A stretch of 64,000 nucleotides of DNA from Rhodococcus sp. KBS0724 (GTDB lineage Bacteria > Actinomycetota > Actinomycetes > Mycobacteriales > Mycobacteriaceae). The position numbers were made by a program, and so were the translations under genes. Under the pieces are notes generated by a model. It worked only from the letters and a program-made list of their open reading frames with translations. It did not search any database and was not told the origin of the DNA. The DNA lies in the NCBI RefSeq assembly GCF_005938745.2, contig NZ_VCBX02000001.1, positions 4,788,501 to 4,852,500 of the forward strand, given 5' to 3'. Positions 51,974 to 60,536 of the stretch are shown here, piece after piece (position 1 is the first letter of the stretch; each line of letters starts with the position of its first letter).

Positions 51974-52756
51974 GTGTCGCAATTTCGAACCGCGTACGGC
52001 AACACCTATTCCGAGAACGGTTGGCGCATGTGCAACCGGGAAGCGTGCGAGCGCATCTACATCCCGGGCGCCGACAATACGTTCCTCGCCGCGATGATCG
52101 TCCGCTCCGGACCGTCCGAAGTCGTACTTCGTGCCTGGGCAACCTGGTATCACCGCAACGTCGAACGCCTCGATCTGTACAAGGCCGGCGTCGGCGACGA
52201 CTGGGGCTGGTCCGCAGTCAATGACGTCGCGAACTCGAACCACCTCTCGGGTACCGCGCTCGACTTCAACGCCGTGCAGTACCCGTGGGGTTCGCGCACG
52301 ATGCCCACCGCCCGCAAACAGAAGATCCGCGAAGGCTTGAACCTATTTCAGGACAACATCTTCTGGGGTGCGGACTGGCCTCGTGCCGACGAGATGCACT
52401 ACCAACTCAACCGCGGCACTGCCTCCGGTGACGGCGCATCGAACAAGCTCATCGCATTCGCGAGAGATCTCAACGCCGGATACCTCGGACTCCTTGCCGG
52501 GGTTTCGGTGCCTCCGACAATTCCGACACCTGCACCGGTGTCTCGTCCGACGTTGCGTCGCGGCTCGACAGGCGGCGACGTGACGTATCTCCAAGGACTG
52601 CTGAACCGCATGTTCGCCAGCTACTCCAAGTTGATCGTAGACGGCGACTTCGGTCCCGCAACGGAATCCGTTGTCCGGCAGGTGCAGAGCCGATCCAACC
52701 TTGCCGTCGACGGCATCGTTGGCCCGGCCACCTGGCGCGTCCTCGGCGTGAAGTAA
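51974..52756 (+). CDS. endolysin: M15 peptidase plus peptidoglycan-binding domain
   Basis: A 260-residue endolysin (LysA). Residues about 20-160 form a D-Ala-D-Ala carboxypeptidase/L-Ala-D-Glu peptidase fold of the M15/VanY kind with SNHLSGTALDFN (metal H and D) and DEMHYQL (catalytic/metal E and H). Residues about 190-258 are a PG_binding_1 domain (GSTGGDVTYLQGLLNRMF, DGIVGPATWRVLGV). It should cut cross-bridges of peptidoglycan after the holin opens the membrane. The start is GTG at 51974. It is followed within one base by a membrane miniprotein and then a holin-like gene. Confidence 0.92.
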   Translation: MSQFRTAYGNTYSENGWRMCNREACERIYIPGADNTFLAAMIVRSGPSEVVLRAWATWYHRNVERLDLYKAGVGDDWGWSAVNDVANSNHLSGTALDFNAVQYPWGSRTMPTARKQKIREGLNLFQDNIFWGADWPRADEMHYQLNRGTASGDGASNKLIAFARDLNAGYLGLLAGVSVPPTIPTPAPVSRPTLRRGSTGGDVTYLQGLLNRMFASYSKLIVDGDFGPATESVVRQVQSRSNLAVDGIVGPATWRVLGVK

Positions 52757-52860
52757 TGCGCACCGCACTTGCCGGCGGCGCACTGCTCCTGATCTGGGCA
52801 GTGCGCCGCTGGGTCAACCAGCACGAAGCGATCGTCGCTTCGGACTCCCTCGAACGATAG
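52756..52860 (+). CDS. 34-residue membrane miniprotein in the lysis cassette
   Basis: Starts one base overlapping the endolysin stop (TAATG) and ends 8 bases before the holin-like gene. It encodes a short hydrophobic segment (TALAGGALLLIWAVRRW) and a polar tail. It could be an accessory lysis protein or antiholin-like factor. This is inferred from position only. Confidence 0.5.
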   Translation: MRTALAGGALLLIWAVRRWVNQHEAIVASDSLER

Positions 52861-52868
52861 GAAACCTC

Positions 52869-53282
52869 ATGTCTGCCACCACCGGAACGATCACCCACAT
52901 CGCGAAAGCTCTCCCCGGAGGTATCGTCGCGTCCAACGAAATTCGTGCCTGGATCTACCCGCTCGTCACTCCGCTGCTCGCAGTACTCGTCGCACTCGGC
53001 TACCTGTCCGACTCCATCGCGCCGATCATCGGTGCTGTAGTACTCGCTGCGCTCGGCTCCGGTCTCGCCTGGGTCAACACCGGCGCGTTCTGGCGTAAGT
53101 GGGCGTACGGGCTGATCGCACCGCTCTCTGCATTGGTGCTCGCTCTTGGCTGGGCTAACGCGAGTGTTGTTACGGCGGTTGTCGCGCTGATTGTTCCTGC
53201 GCTCGGATTCACTCTTGCCTCCCGCCGCACTCCCACGGCGATCGAAGGCGAACTCGTCAGCGTGACTGATACGGAGCTCTGA
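52869..53282 (+). CDS. holin-like protein with four membrane segments
   Basis: A 137-residue protein with hydrophobic segments WIYPLVTPLLAVLVALGYLS, IIGAVVLAALGSGLAWVN, LIAPLSALVLALGWANASVV and VVALIVPALGFTLAS, and an acidic tail. It lies right after the endolysin gene and before a small membrane protein, the usual holin place in actinophages. It should form membrane holes at a timed moment and release the endolysin. Confidence 0.8.
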   Translation: MSATTGTITHIAKALPGGIVASNEIRAWIYPLVTPLLAVLVALGYLSDSIAPIIGAVVLAALGSGLAWVNTGAFWRKWAYGLIAPLSALVLALGWANASVVTAVVALIVPALGFTLASRRTPTAIEGELVSVTDTEL

Positions 53283-53285
53283 TCG

Positions 53286-53588
53286 GTGGACGCACTGCTG
53301 GAGTTGCTGAGCCCTGAGCGCATCCAAGCAATCGGTATCTCGTTCACCGGGTTTCTCACCGTCTGGGTGAGCAGGCAGGCCGCGCAGGTGCGGCAGTTGC
53401 GCGGTGAGGTCACCGAACTCAAGAGCGGGCGGATCAAGGACCAGGGCGTGATCAAGGCGTCCGTGAAGTACATCCGTGCGCTCGGTGTCCACAACGGCGT
53501 GCTGACCGGACTGCTCCGCCACCATGCCCCGCACGTCGAGATCCCTGCCGAACCTGTGATGCCCGAAGTACTGCGAGAAGAGGTCTGA
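53286..53588 (+). CDS. single-pass membrane protein with coiled coil, lysis cassette
   Basis: A 100-residue protein with one hydrophobic N-terminal segment (IQAIGISFTGFLTVWVSRQA) followed by a helical coiled-coil-like stretch (QVRQLRGEVTELKSGRIK). Two small membrane proteins behind a lysin are common in mycolic-acid-host phages; this may be the second holin or an antiholin. The start is GTG at 53286, 3 bases after the preceding stop. Confidence 0.65.
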   Translation: MDALLELLSPERIQAIGISFTGFLTVWVSRQAAQVRQLRGEVTELKSGRIKDQGVIKASVKYIRALGVHNGVLTGLLRHHAPHVEIPAEPVMPEVLREEV

Positions 53589-53591
53589 GAT

Positions 53592-53921
53592 ATGAGCCAG
53601 CCGAACCGCCGCTACAAGCAACGCCGGACTGCGCTGCTCCGCGAGGAGATGGAGGGACGCCTGCAGAACCCGTTCGGGTTCGACGAGACGCTGACGCCGG
53701 CCGAGCAGGAGGAGATCAAACACCTCGCCGCGCTGATCGCCCGCATCTACGTTCCGGAGCAGCGTCCGTTCCCGGAGGTGGACATCGTGTTCACCGGTCC
53801 GGTGGCTCGGATCGCGACGCAGTGGTGGAAGCAGGGACTGCGAGTAGTTCCGGAGAAGGCGCGGGTCGCTGTCGTCGTCGAGAACGGCAAGGCGAAGAAC
53901 GTGGAGGTTGATCGTGGCTAA
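53592..53921 (+). CDS. hypothetical phage protein between lysis and fibre genes
   Basis: A 109-residue protein with a basic N-terminus (NRRYKQRRTALLREEMEGRL), a helical stretch (PAEQEEIKHLAALIARIYVP) and a C-terminal strand region (VDIVFTGPVARIATQWW). It is unrecognised. It overlaps the fibre gene by 8 bases, and its last codons include that gene's GGAGG site. Confidence 0.62.
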   Translation: MSQPNRRYKQRRTALLREEMEGRLQNPFGFDETLTPAEQEEIKHLAALIARIYVPEQRPFPEVDIVFTGPVARIATQWWKQGLRVVPEKARVAVVVENGKAKNVEVDRG

Positions 53922-54975
53922 CGAATACGGCGATCCGATCGAGCGGTTCATTGCCGAGGTGGAAGTGTTCGGGATGGCGCAACTGCCCGGGCAGCCGCCG
54001 CAGACCGAAGCGTTCTTCCAGATCCGTCGGCGCCAGGACGGCGGCGCCGAAGGAGTACTCGGGTTGCCGGCGTACAAGGGCGACACGGGTGATCGTGGTC
54101 CTGCGTTGCAGATCTTCGTTGTCCCGGCTGCGGCGAACATTCCGCAGCCGGGAACGCTGACCAGTGCCGACTACGGCAAGGGCTGGCGGGTCGCAGGCGA
54201 GAACACGGTCAAGTTTTGGACGTCGCAAGGCTTCCAGACGCACCAGAACTGGATCGGCAGCGAAGGGCCACCCGGCGGTGTAGGTCCGGCGAACAAGCTC
54301 TCCCCGGGCACCATCGAGATGCTGCCCGAAGGTGCGGTTCCGACGATCGACATCACCGGTACCGCGCCGAATCAGACCCTGTCGATCGGCATTCCAGCTG
54401 TGCCCGGGGAGCAGGGCGAGATCGGGCCTGCAGCTGCGATCGCGGCCTCGACGGACTACTCCGACGGCGGCACACCCGCCACCGTCGGCCAGGTCATCGC
54501 GATGGGTGCAGACGGGAAGTTTCATCCTGTGCAGCCGATCTCCGTCCTCGAGGAGTACGTTGTCCCGCCGGCCTCGTTCCCGAACGCGTCCAAGTCGTCG
54601 TCGGATCAGCGACATCAGTTGGTGTCGGTCCCGATTCCGGCGAAGCCCTATCCGTATCGGTTCAACTTCACCGGCGGTGTCGACGTGCAGAACAAGGTCG
54701 GTCATCAGGTCGACGTCGAGATCCGGATCGAAAACCCGACCACCGGAACGCTCGTGGGGCTCGGCAAGGGCCAAGACGGTGAAGGGTGGCGTGAAGTGAT
54801 GTTCCGTGCACACTCCGATACCGCGTATCAGCCGGGATCCACTGTCGGTGTCATCCCGCCGGGAACACCGGTCACGTTGTATTGCGTTGCGGTACTTCGG
54901 TCAGGGTTCCTGCTCGGGTGGGCTGTGCGGAAGGACTTCGCGCAGTTGCGGATTCAGTTGGTCAGTGCGGCATGA
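53914..54975 (+). CDS. minor tail protein with collagen-like patches
   Basis: A 353-residue fibre-type protein starting at GTG 53914 after GGAGG. Short collagen-like Gly-X-Y patches (GDTGDRGPALQIF, GSEGPPGGVGPANKL, GEQGEIGPAAA) separate beta-rich parts, and the C-terminus (GTPVTLYCVAVLRSGFLLGW) looks like a jelly-roll-type head. It probably forms part of the tail tip or a receptor-binding fibre. It overlaps the following gene (ATGA). Confidence 0.8.
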   Translation: MANEYGDPIERFIAEVEVFGMAQLPGQPPQTEAFFQIRRRQDGGAEGVLGLPAYKGDTGDRGPALQIFVVPAAANIPQPGTLTSADYGKGWRVAGENTVKFWTSQGFQTHQNWIGSEGPPGGVGPANKLSPGTIEMLPEGAVPTIDITGTAPNQTLSIGIPAVPGEQGEIGPAAAIAASTDYSDGGTPATVGQVIAMGADGKFHPVQPISVLEEYVVPPASFPNASKSSSDQRHQLVSVPIPAKPYPYRFNFTGGVDVQNKVGHQVDVEIRIENPTTGTLVGLGKGQDGEGWREVMFRAHSDTAYQPGSTVGVIPPGTPVTLYCVAVLRSGFLLGWAVRKDFAQLRIQLVSAA

Positions 54976-56843
54976 GTATCTACGAGGAGGTATTCGCGCC
55001 GCAGACGCCACCTCAGATCGATCTCACTGCCGACGAGTCCGCTGACGTCATGTCCCGCCGGGCCGCTCAGATCGGCGAGTGGCTCGGCGGCGGGTGGATC
55101 GAGGGATTGTTCGGCGCTGCACTGGAGTTCGTCGAGGACGGACTCGAAACCCTCGAACGCATCGTCGGTCAGATCATCGACATCTTCAACGGCTTCGTCA
55201 TCACCCCGATCAATAACCTCATTCAGGGCGTCAAAGACTGGTGGCACAACCTGATCAACTGGCGTGGATCCACCGACAGCACTGCCGAGGCACAGCAGTC
55301 GCAGATCATCGACCAGCAGGGCCGTCTGATCCTGACCGAGGCGGAAGCTGCTGCCGCTACCCAAAAAGCATTTGACGCCTCCACCCTGGCTGCAGTGTCC
55401 GAGGGCTTGGCGATCGCTGCTGATGCGAGGATCGACAACCTGAACTCGACCCTCGCCACGAAGATCGAGTTCGCGGACATCCCAACCGACGTTCCCGGCT
55501 GGTACTCGTTGAACCCGGTCGACGACGTAGCGTTCCCGCGCGCGGACCTGATCAAGATTCCGTCGATCGTCAATGCGGACACCTCGAACGAGTTTGCTGC
55601 CGAGTTCGGTCCTCACACGCACAAGCACAATGCGACTCTCACGTGGGTGGACCCGCTCTATACCCCGACCGTCAACCGCATCGACTTCATCTACATCAAC
55701 ACCACGCGTCGACGCATCTACAACACCCTCAGCTTCGCGGTCGGACCGAAACCCTCCGGCACCGCCGCAGCGTTTTATGCCGCGGTCTACAAGATGGACA
55801 CCGACGCCAACGGGTTGGAGAACGGGAACATCACCCGGAAGTGGGCTAGCGGCAACGTCGCTGCCACCCTGCCTGCCTCCGGGGATGCCTCGGTCGAGTT
55901 CCCGGACCTCGCCGCCGAACCCGGCGACTGGCACGTGGTTGCCCTGGTGCAGGGCAGCGGTGTGATCCGGCCGTTGTTCTACAAGAATGCGGCCGGGTTG
56001 CCGCCGATTTCCGGGTTCAATCCAGCGAAGGCGTCGATGACGAACAGCGCGTCCGGTGGGGCGCTCTCGGCGTCCTTCGCCAAGGGCGCGTTGGACACCG
56101 CGACGACCATCGTGCCGTGGGCGGCCCTCGGCCAGAAGACCTCGCTCGTGCTCGAGTCCTGGTCCGATTTGTTCGACCGGACGAATGCGGACGCTCTCGG
56201 GGTGGACTGGTCCGTCTTCGGTGTCGGTATCGTGATCCGGGGCTTCGCTGCGCAGTCCAAGCAAGTCGACTACGGCGCATTCAAGTCGCGGGAAAACTAC
56301 TCCACCGCCGCGTACACGAAACCGACCGTCACCCGCTCGCAGGGCACCTCGATCCAGCTCGGGTCCTGGTCGGATTACAGCGGCAACTCGTCCATCAGCA
56401 GCAAGCCGTACACCACGATGGTCTGGTCGCGCGGTAATACAGACCTCACTCGGGGTGTGGCCGTGATGATCTACCCGAACAGAGTGGAAATCCGCGGCTT
56501 CAACGCCGCGAATCCTCGCAACACGTCCGATCCGGCAGCGATCGGCGGCTTGTTACTCGCCGAAGTCCCGCACACCGCCGGGACCGGCAACAACACCTGG
56601 TATCTACACGCCACCGGGGTCGCCGGGACGTACGTGCTCTACAAGAACGGGGAAACCCCCGACGTACACAATGTGCTGTCGTGGTCAGACTCCGAGACCA
56701 ACCCGCAGTACGCCACAAACCGCAACGACAAGTACGGCGGAATCTCCGTCTACTGCTACTCACACGGCAACCTGCTCCCGACTAACGGGCAGTACATCTC
56801 TGCGCCGGTCAAGGAATGGAAGTTGAGGGACCTGACGGTATGA
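54972..56843 (+). CDS. tail fibre / minor tail protein
   Basis: A 623-residue protein starting at ATG 54972 in an overlap. The N-terminal 150 residues are helical, with a segment (FGAALEFVEDGLETLERIVG) typical of Rhodococcus and Gordonia phage tail proteins. The rest is a beta-rich lectin-like body (YTPTVNRIDFIYINTTRRRI, GIVIRGFAAQSKQVDYGAFK). It is probably the largest receptor-binding component, anchored to the tail tip. No catalytic motif is visible. Confidence 0.8.
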   Translation: MSIYEEVFAPQTPPQIDLTADESADVMSRRAAQIGEWLGGGWIEGLFGAALEFVEDGLETLERIVGQIIDIFNGFVITPINNLIQGVKDWWHNLINWRGSTDSTAEAQQSQIIDQQGRLILTEAEAAAATQKAFDASTLAAVSEGLAIAADARIDNLNSTLATKIEFADIPTDVPGWYSLNPVDDVAFPRADLIKIPSIVNADTSNEFAAEFGPHTHKHNATLTWVDPLYTPTVNRIDFIYINTTRRRIYNTLSFAVGPKPSGTAAAFYAAVYKMDTDANGLENGNITRKWASGNVAATLPASGDASVEFPDLAAEPGDWHVVALVQGSGVIRPLFYKNAAGLPPISGFNPAKASMTNSASGGALSASFAKGALDTATTIVPWAALGQKTSLVLESWSDLFDRTNADALGVDWSVFGVGIVIRGFAAQSKQVDYGAFKSRENYSTAAYTKPTVTRSQGTSIQLGSWSDYSGNSSISSKPYTTMVWSRGNTDLTRGVAVMIYPNRVEIRGFNAANPRNTSDPAAIGGLLLAEVPHTAGTGNNTWYLHATGVAGTYVLYKNGETPDVHNVLSWSDSETNPQYATNRNDKYGGISVYCYSHGNLLPTNGQYISAPVKEWKLRDLTV

Positions 56844-57061
56844 GCGACGACTACACGCAATTCAAAGCCGACTACGAGATCCCGTCCCGCCCCGACGTCG
56901 CATTCACCACCTGGTACGACCCGGACCGGGACTGGCTCACACTCGAAGCCCGAGACAAGGCGACCGGCGCGCTCGTCAGTGCCGTCGGCTGCCGAATGGA
57001 GATGGCAGTTCCACTCCCAGTCCCGGAACAGATCGGAGACAACGATGACGCTGCGGGATGA
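56840..57061 (+). CDS. small phage protein in the fibre cluster
   Basis: A 73-residue acidic protein (DDYTQFKADYEIPSRPD start, LTLEARDKATGALVSAV middle) between two fibre genes. It starts at ATG 56840, overlapping the upstream stop by 4 bases, and its end overlaps the next start by 17. It could be a fibre chaperone or a linker; the family is unknown. Confidence 0.6.
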   Translation: MSDDYTQFKADYEIPSRPDVAFTTWYDPDRDWLTLEARDKATGALVSAVGCRMEMAVPLPVPEQIGDNDDAAG

Positions 57062-58073
57062 CATCGCGAACCTGCCACTGGTCGTGAAAGACAAAGACGA
57101 GGGCCACAACTCGCACCACATGGTCCTGCACAAGGCCGTGCAGGACCATGACGCCAGACTCGACAGTGCAATCCAGGACGATGACCCTCGTCTGTCGAAT
57201 GAACGCACGCCGACCAATTCCAGTGTGGTCACTACGAAGATCGCCGATCTGGCGGTCACTGGCACCAAGGTTGCCGATGGCACGATCAACGGTGGGCAGA
57301 AGCTGGTCGACAGTTCCGTTCCGTCTTCCAAGTTGGCGACGAATGCAGTTGCTACAGCGAAGATCGCGGACACTGCGGTCACGAAACCGAAACTGGCGAC
57401 GGCGTTGCAGGCGTCGATCGACAAGGCCGACAGTGCGGTGCAACCTGCCGCGCTCACGACGAAAGCGGATCTGGTCGGCGGGCTCATCCCGCAGGCGCAG
57501 CTCCCCGCGATCGCTGTCACCGAGTTCCTGGGCGCGGTTGCGACACAATCTGCGATGCTCGCACTGGCCGGACAGCGCGGCGATTGGTGCACTCGCACCG
57601 ATCGCGGCACCGATTGGCAACTGATCGCCGAACCGCCAACCACGTTGGCGAATTGGCGTGAACGCACCTATCCGGCATCTCCGGTGTCGTCGGTGGCGGG
57701 CCGCAACGGTGCTGTCACGTTGTCAGTTGCGGATGTTTCGGGTGCTGCGCCGACCGTTCACTCGCATACGACCGCGCAGGTGACAGGTCTTGATGCGGCG
57801 ATCGCAGCGAGGGTGGCACGCGGCGTTACGGCCTGGAAGCTTTACGGCACAGCGGATTCCGGAGGTGTGGTTGTCGATCAGCTTCTCGACTATTCGGCGG
57901 TCGCGAATGCGTGGCAGATCGCGCAGAGGTACGACGATGGCCGTTTGCGGGTTGGTGCGGCGGTAGAGGGTGGGGACGCTGTGACGAAAAACCAGTTGGA
58001 CACGAAAATTCAGGTTGTCGCATCGTGGCCCGCGTCGCCTGTCGCGGGTGTGCTCTATCTGATGGCGGAATAA
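57045..58073 (+). CDS. tail fibre-like minor tail protein
   Basis: A 342-residue protein with a short DDIANLPLVVKDKDEGHN start, then several degenerate repeats of the form V-T-K-I-A-D-x-A-V (VTTKIADLAVTGTKVADG, VATAKIADTAVTKPKL) that look like a fibrous beta shaft. The beta-rich C-terminal head ends in VASWPASPVAGVLYLMAE, a motif frequent at phage fibre C-termini. The repeats suggest a trimeric fibre. Its stop overlaps the hydrolase start by one base. Confidence 0.78.
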   Translation: MTLRDDIANLPLVVKDKDEGHNSHHMVLHKAVQDHDARLDSAIQDDDPRLSNERTPTNSSVVTTKIADLAVTGTKVADGTINGGQKLVDSSVPSSKLATNAVATAKIADTAVTKPKLATALQASIDKADSAVQPAALTTKADLVGGLIPQAQLPAIAVTEFLGAVATQSAMLALAGQRGDWCTRTDRGTDWQLIAEPPTTLANWRERTYPASPVSSVAGRNGAVTLSVADVSGAAPTVHSHTTAQVTGLDAAIAARVARGVTAWKLYGTADSGGVVVDQLLDYSAVANAWQIAQRYDDGRLRVGAAVEGGDAVTKNQLDTKIQVVASWPASPVAGVLYLMAE

Positions 58074-58960
58074 TGCCAATTCGGAGCATGGCGGTAGTGC
58101 CGGCGAACACAACGGGGTCGGGTGGCGCGCTGACCGATGTGACGGGCGTCAGTTACAGCGCGTCCAACGGGTACGGCTCGAAATATCACCTGTACGCGGC
58201 CGGACTCGACTGGACGAAACCAGTCGGGCTGCTCGTCCACTTCCACGGCGACGGCGCGTTCGAGTACAACAACCCAACCAACGCGTGGATGCTCGGCGGA
58301 GTAAACGGGATGATCGCGCAGGCGAAAGCCCGCAACATGATCCTGCTCGTTCCGCTCACCCCGGATGATGCGGTCGGCCGATTCACGTGGTGGGCGTGGT
58401 ACGGCAAAGAGGAAAACCCGAGGTACGCGAAGGATCTGATCGCGTACATCCTGGGCCGGTACAAGATCGACAAGAAACGGATCTGGCTCTCCGGGTATTC
58501 CGGCGGAAGCCAGTTCATTACCCGGTATCTGTTGCCTCACTTTGGTGTCGACCTCGGCATCGTCGGCGGCGGCTTCATCTGCTTTGCTGGCGGGCAAGCG
58601 CCCGCGTCGACATTCGCACCGTACAACCCAGCATTCAAGGCGGCGTGGCATTGCAGATGGGTTGCCGGTGCCCTCGACGACGGCACCGGTTCGTCCGATG
58701 GATTCAACGCGATCGCAGCATCGAATGCCGGTGCCGCCTGGTATTCCGGGCAAGGCTTCGTCACCGAGGTCACCCAACTCGCAGGGAAGGGTCACGACCT
58801 CGACGGACTGTACGGTCCGAACACCGGATCCGAGATCGACGCCCGGCCCGTCCCCGCAACACTCGCCGAGATGAAGAAACTACGCCATGGAGGGCAAGTC
58901 ATCAAAGAAGGCCGCACCTTGATTGGCGGAGTCCTCACCACCGTCTATAAATCCACCTGA
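58073..58960 (+). CDS. alpha/beta hydrolase of the tail-fibre cluster
   Basis: A 295-residue serine hydrolase of the alpha/beta-hydrolase/PHB-depolymerase-like fold. GLLVHFHGDGAF is the oxyanion strand, and IWLSGYSGGSQFITRYL holds the nucleophile in G-Y-S-G-G. An Asp (DDGTGSSDG region) and a His (GKGHDLDG) are well placed for the triad. It is coupled to the last fibre gene. Two readings fit: a virion esterase acting on cell-surface lipids or polymers, or a LysB-like mycolyl esterase that frees the outer membrane in lysis. The unusual gene order, far from the endolysin, favours the first. Confidence 0.8.
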   Translation: MPIRSMAVVPANTTGSGGALTDVTGVSYSASNGYGSKYHLYAAGLDWTKPVGLLVHFHGDGAFEYNNPTNAWMLGGVNGMIAQAKARNMILLVPLTPDDAVGRFTWWAWYGKEENPRYAKDLIAYILGRYKIDKKRIWLSGYSGGSQFITRYLLPHFGVDLGIVGGGFICFAGGQAPASTFAPYNPAFKAAWHCRWVAGALDDGTGSSDGFNAIAASNAGAAWYSGQGFVTEVTQLAGKGHDLDGLYGPNTGSEIDARPVPATLAEMKKLRHGGQVIKEGRTLIGGVLTTVYKST

Positions 58961-58969
58961 ATACCTACC

Positions 58970-59012
58970 GCACAAACGCCCCACTCTCCTAGTGAGGGTG
59001 GGGCCTTTGTGC
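58970..59012 (+). terminator. large hairpin terminator of the late operon
   Basis: A 10-bp stem CCCCACTCTC/GAGGGTGGGG with loop CTAGT sits inside outer arms GCACAAA (58970-58976) and TTTGTGC (59006-59012). It lies 10 bases after the hydrolase stop, ending the long rightward late operon. The TTT in the outer arm may be the release region. Confidence 0.82.
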
Positions 59013-59384
59013 ATTGAAGTGAGGGAGGAGCTCACCGGTGCAGGCGGTGGTCACGGTGCGCCGTTCGAGGGCACACCCGGCGAGCGACAGTTGGTAGGCA
59101 GGCAATCTGTGGCGAACCTCGCGTCCGATATCGCCGCGGCAACCGATGGGATCGGGTCGAACCCTCCCGCCACTGACGAAATAAGTAGCCAGAAAGCGGA
59201 CCTGATGCCTCGGACATAGACAGGCCCCGCTGGATGGGTCGGCGCAACTGACGAGCGACCGAGGCAGGCGCCGACGCCGCGGCGCGTGTCCTATCCACCC
59301 CCTGCGACAAGGCCTTTTGCGGTGAGTGGACTAGAATTGACTCACAACTAGAGAAAATCGTCCACTTGAATGTAGAGTTTCCCC
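59013..59384. other. 372-base gap with probable promoter region of the IetAS-like pair
   Basis: No convincing gene is seen. A short open frame crosses the terminator and has poor coding character. The first 300 bases are GC-rich. The last 60 are AT-richer and hold a TTGACT hexamer (59337-59342) inside an inverted repeat GTGAGT-N12-ACTCAC (59322-59345), plausibly a -35 element under an operator. No clear ribosome site precedes the ATG at 59385. Confidence 0.5.
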
Positions 59385-60536
59385 ATGTCTCGCACCATAG
59401 AATCGTCACCTCGGAATACTAGTGAGCAAATCAGAACTGATTTAGTCCAGCTTGCGCGCTTGGCTCTAGCCGGACGTCCGCAGGATGTTGAAGCCTACAT
59501 TCAACGCCTCGTTCGCCGTTACAGACCCACAGACTCAGAGGTGGCAGATTCACTCCGGGACCTTCTCCGATCAGGAGCGGTGGCAGGCGCTCCCCTACGC
59601 TCCGCGACATCGCCGGCACCCGTCGACGTCGATTCGCGAATGACACTGTTACGTTCGGATATGACCGGCGCACCGCAATTTGCGCCGATATTGCAAGCGG
59701 CCGCAATGGATGGATTGGTTCAACTCCGTGATGAGAGGAGAGGAGCTGATCGGTTGGAGGAAGCAGGTCTGTTGCCAAGCAGGACTGCACTTTTCACAGG
59801 GCCGCCTGGAGTTGGCAAGACGTTGTCCGCACGTTGGCTGGCCGCCGAACTTGACCTGCCGCTTCTGGTACTTGACCTCAGCGCGGTAATGAGCAGCATG
59901 TTGGGCCGCACGGGCTCGAACCTACGGCGTGTTCTTGATTACGCCAAGCAGCAACCAAGCGTGCTTTTGCTAGACGAACTCGACGCAGTTGCCAAGAAAC
60001 GAAACGATTCTACAGAGGTTGGAGAGCTCAAAAGGCTTGTCACAGTCCTGATTCAAGAGATCGATGATTGGCCGACGACTTCTTTGTTATTAGCGGCAAC
60101 GAACCATGCCGAACTGCTCGATCCGGCAATTTGGAGAAGATTCGATCATGTGATTCCATTCGGCTTGCCCGGGCAGGTCGAGCTAGTATCGGCGATCGAG
60201 CGTTTTCTCTTGCCGAGCACTATTGAGCGTAGCCTCGTTGATTCCCTGGCAATCGCTATGGACGGCGCTTCCTTCAGTGATGTCGAGCGTGTCATAAACG
60301 CGGCTCGCAGGAAGTCTGCAATCACTCAAAGTGAATTGAGTGAGGAACTGCTGGCGTTCGTTCAGCGACACGTAGAAGACCTGCCTGCGCACGAGCGCCG
60401 AAGGCTTGCCGTTACTCTCTCTCAGCAGAAGTCCATTTCGCAGCGACGCGCTAGTGAAATCACTGGTGTAAGCAGAGACACGATTAGGTCGTACGCAAAG
60501 AGCGTGCGTGAGGGTGAAGGAACTGAAAATGGCTAG
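59385..60536 (+). CDS. AAA+ ATPase, IetA-like defence component
   Basis: A 383-residue ATPase. Residues 1-110 are a helical N-domain. Walker A GPPGVGKT lies near 138, Walker B LLLDELDAV near 194 and the sensor AATN near 237, followed by an Arg-finger pair (WRRFDHV). A C-terminal HTH-like segment (QKSISQRRASEITGVSRDTI) is unusual. The gene overlaps a subtilase gene by 8 bases. The two-gene layout AAA ATPase + S8 protease is that of IetAS, reported as an anti-phage system and earlier as a plasmid incompatibility locus. GC is visibly lower than in the structural genes. Confidence 0.82.
   Translation: MSRTIESSPRNTSEQIRTDLVQLARLALAGRPQDVEAYIQRLVRRYRPTDSEVADSLRDLLRSGAVAGAPLRSATSPAPVDVDSRMTLLRSDMTGAPQFAPILQAAAMDGLVQLRDERRGADRLEEAGLLPSRTALFTGPPGVGKTLSARWLAAELDLPLLVLDLSAVMSSMLGRTGSNLRRVLDYAKQQPSVLLLDELDAVAKKRNDSTEVGELKRLVTVLIQEIDDWPTTSLLLAATNHAELLDPAIWRRFDHVIPFGLPGQVELVSAIERFLLPSTIERSLVDSLAIAMDGASFSDVERVINAARRKSAITQSELSEELLAFVQRHVEDLPAHERRRLAVTLSQQKSISQRRASEITGVSRDTIRSYAKSVREGEGTENG

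Noticed and set aside
50264-52243. A 659-codon leftward open frame opposite tail tip and endolysin genes
   Set aside because: The + strand frames carry recognisable tail and endolysin motifs; the antisense product does not.
58923-59219. A 98-codon rightward frame over the late-operon terminator
   Set aside because: It overlaps the end of the hydrolase and runs through the terminator hairpin; no ribosome site or domain is visible.
59013-59384. Possible tRNA or attachment site in the gap before the ATPase gene
   Set aside because: No cloverleaf or 3' tRNA end could be built on either strand, and no matching core was found at the left junction.
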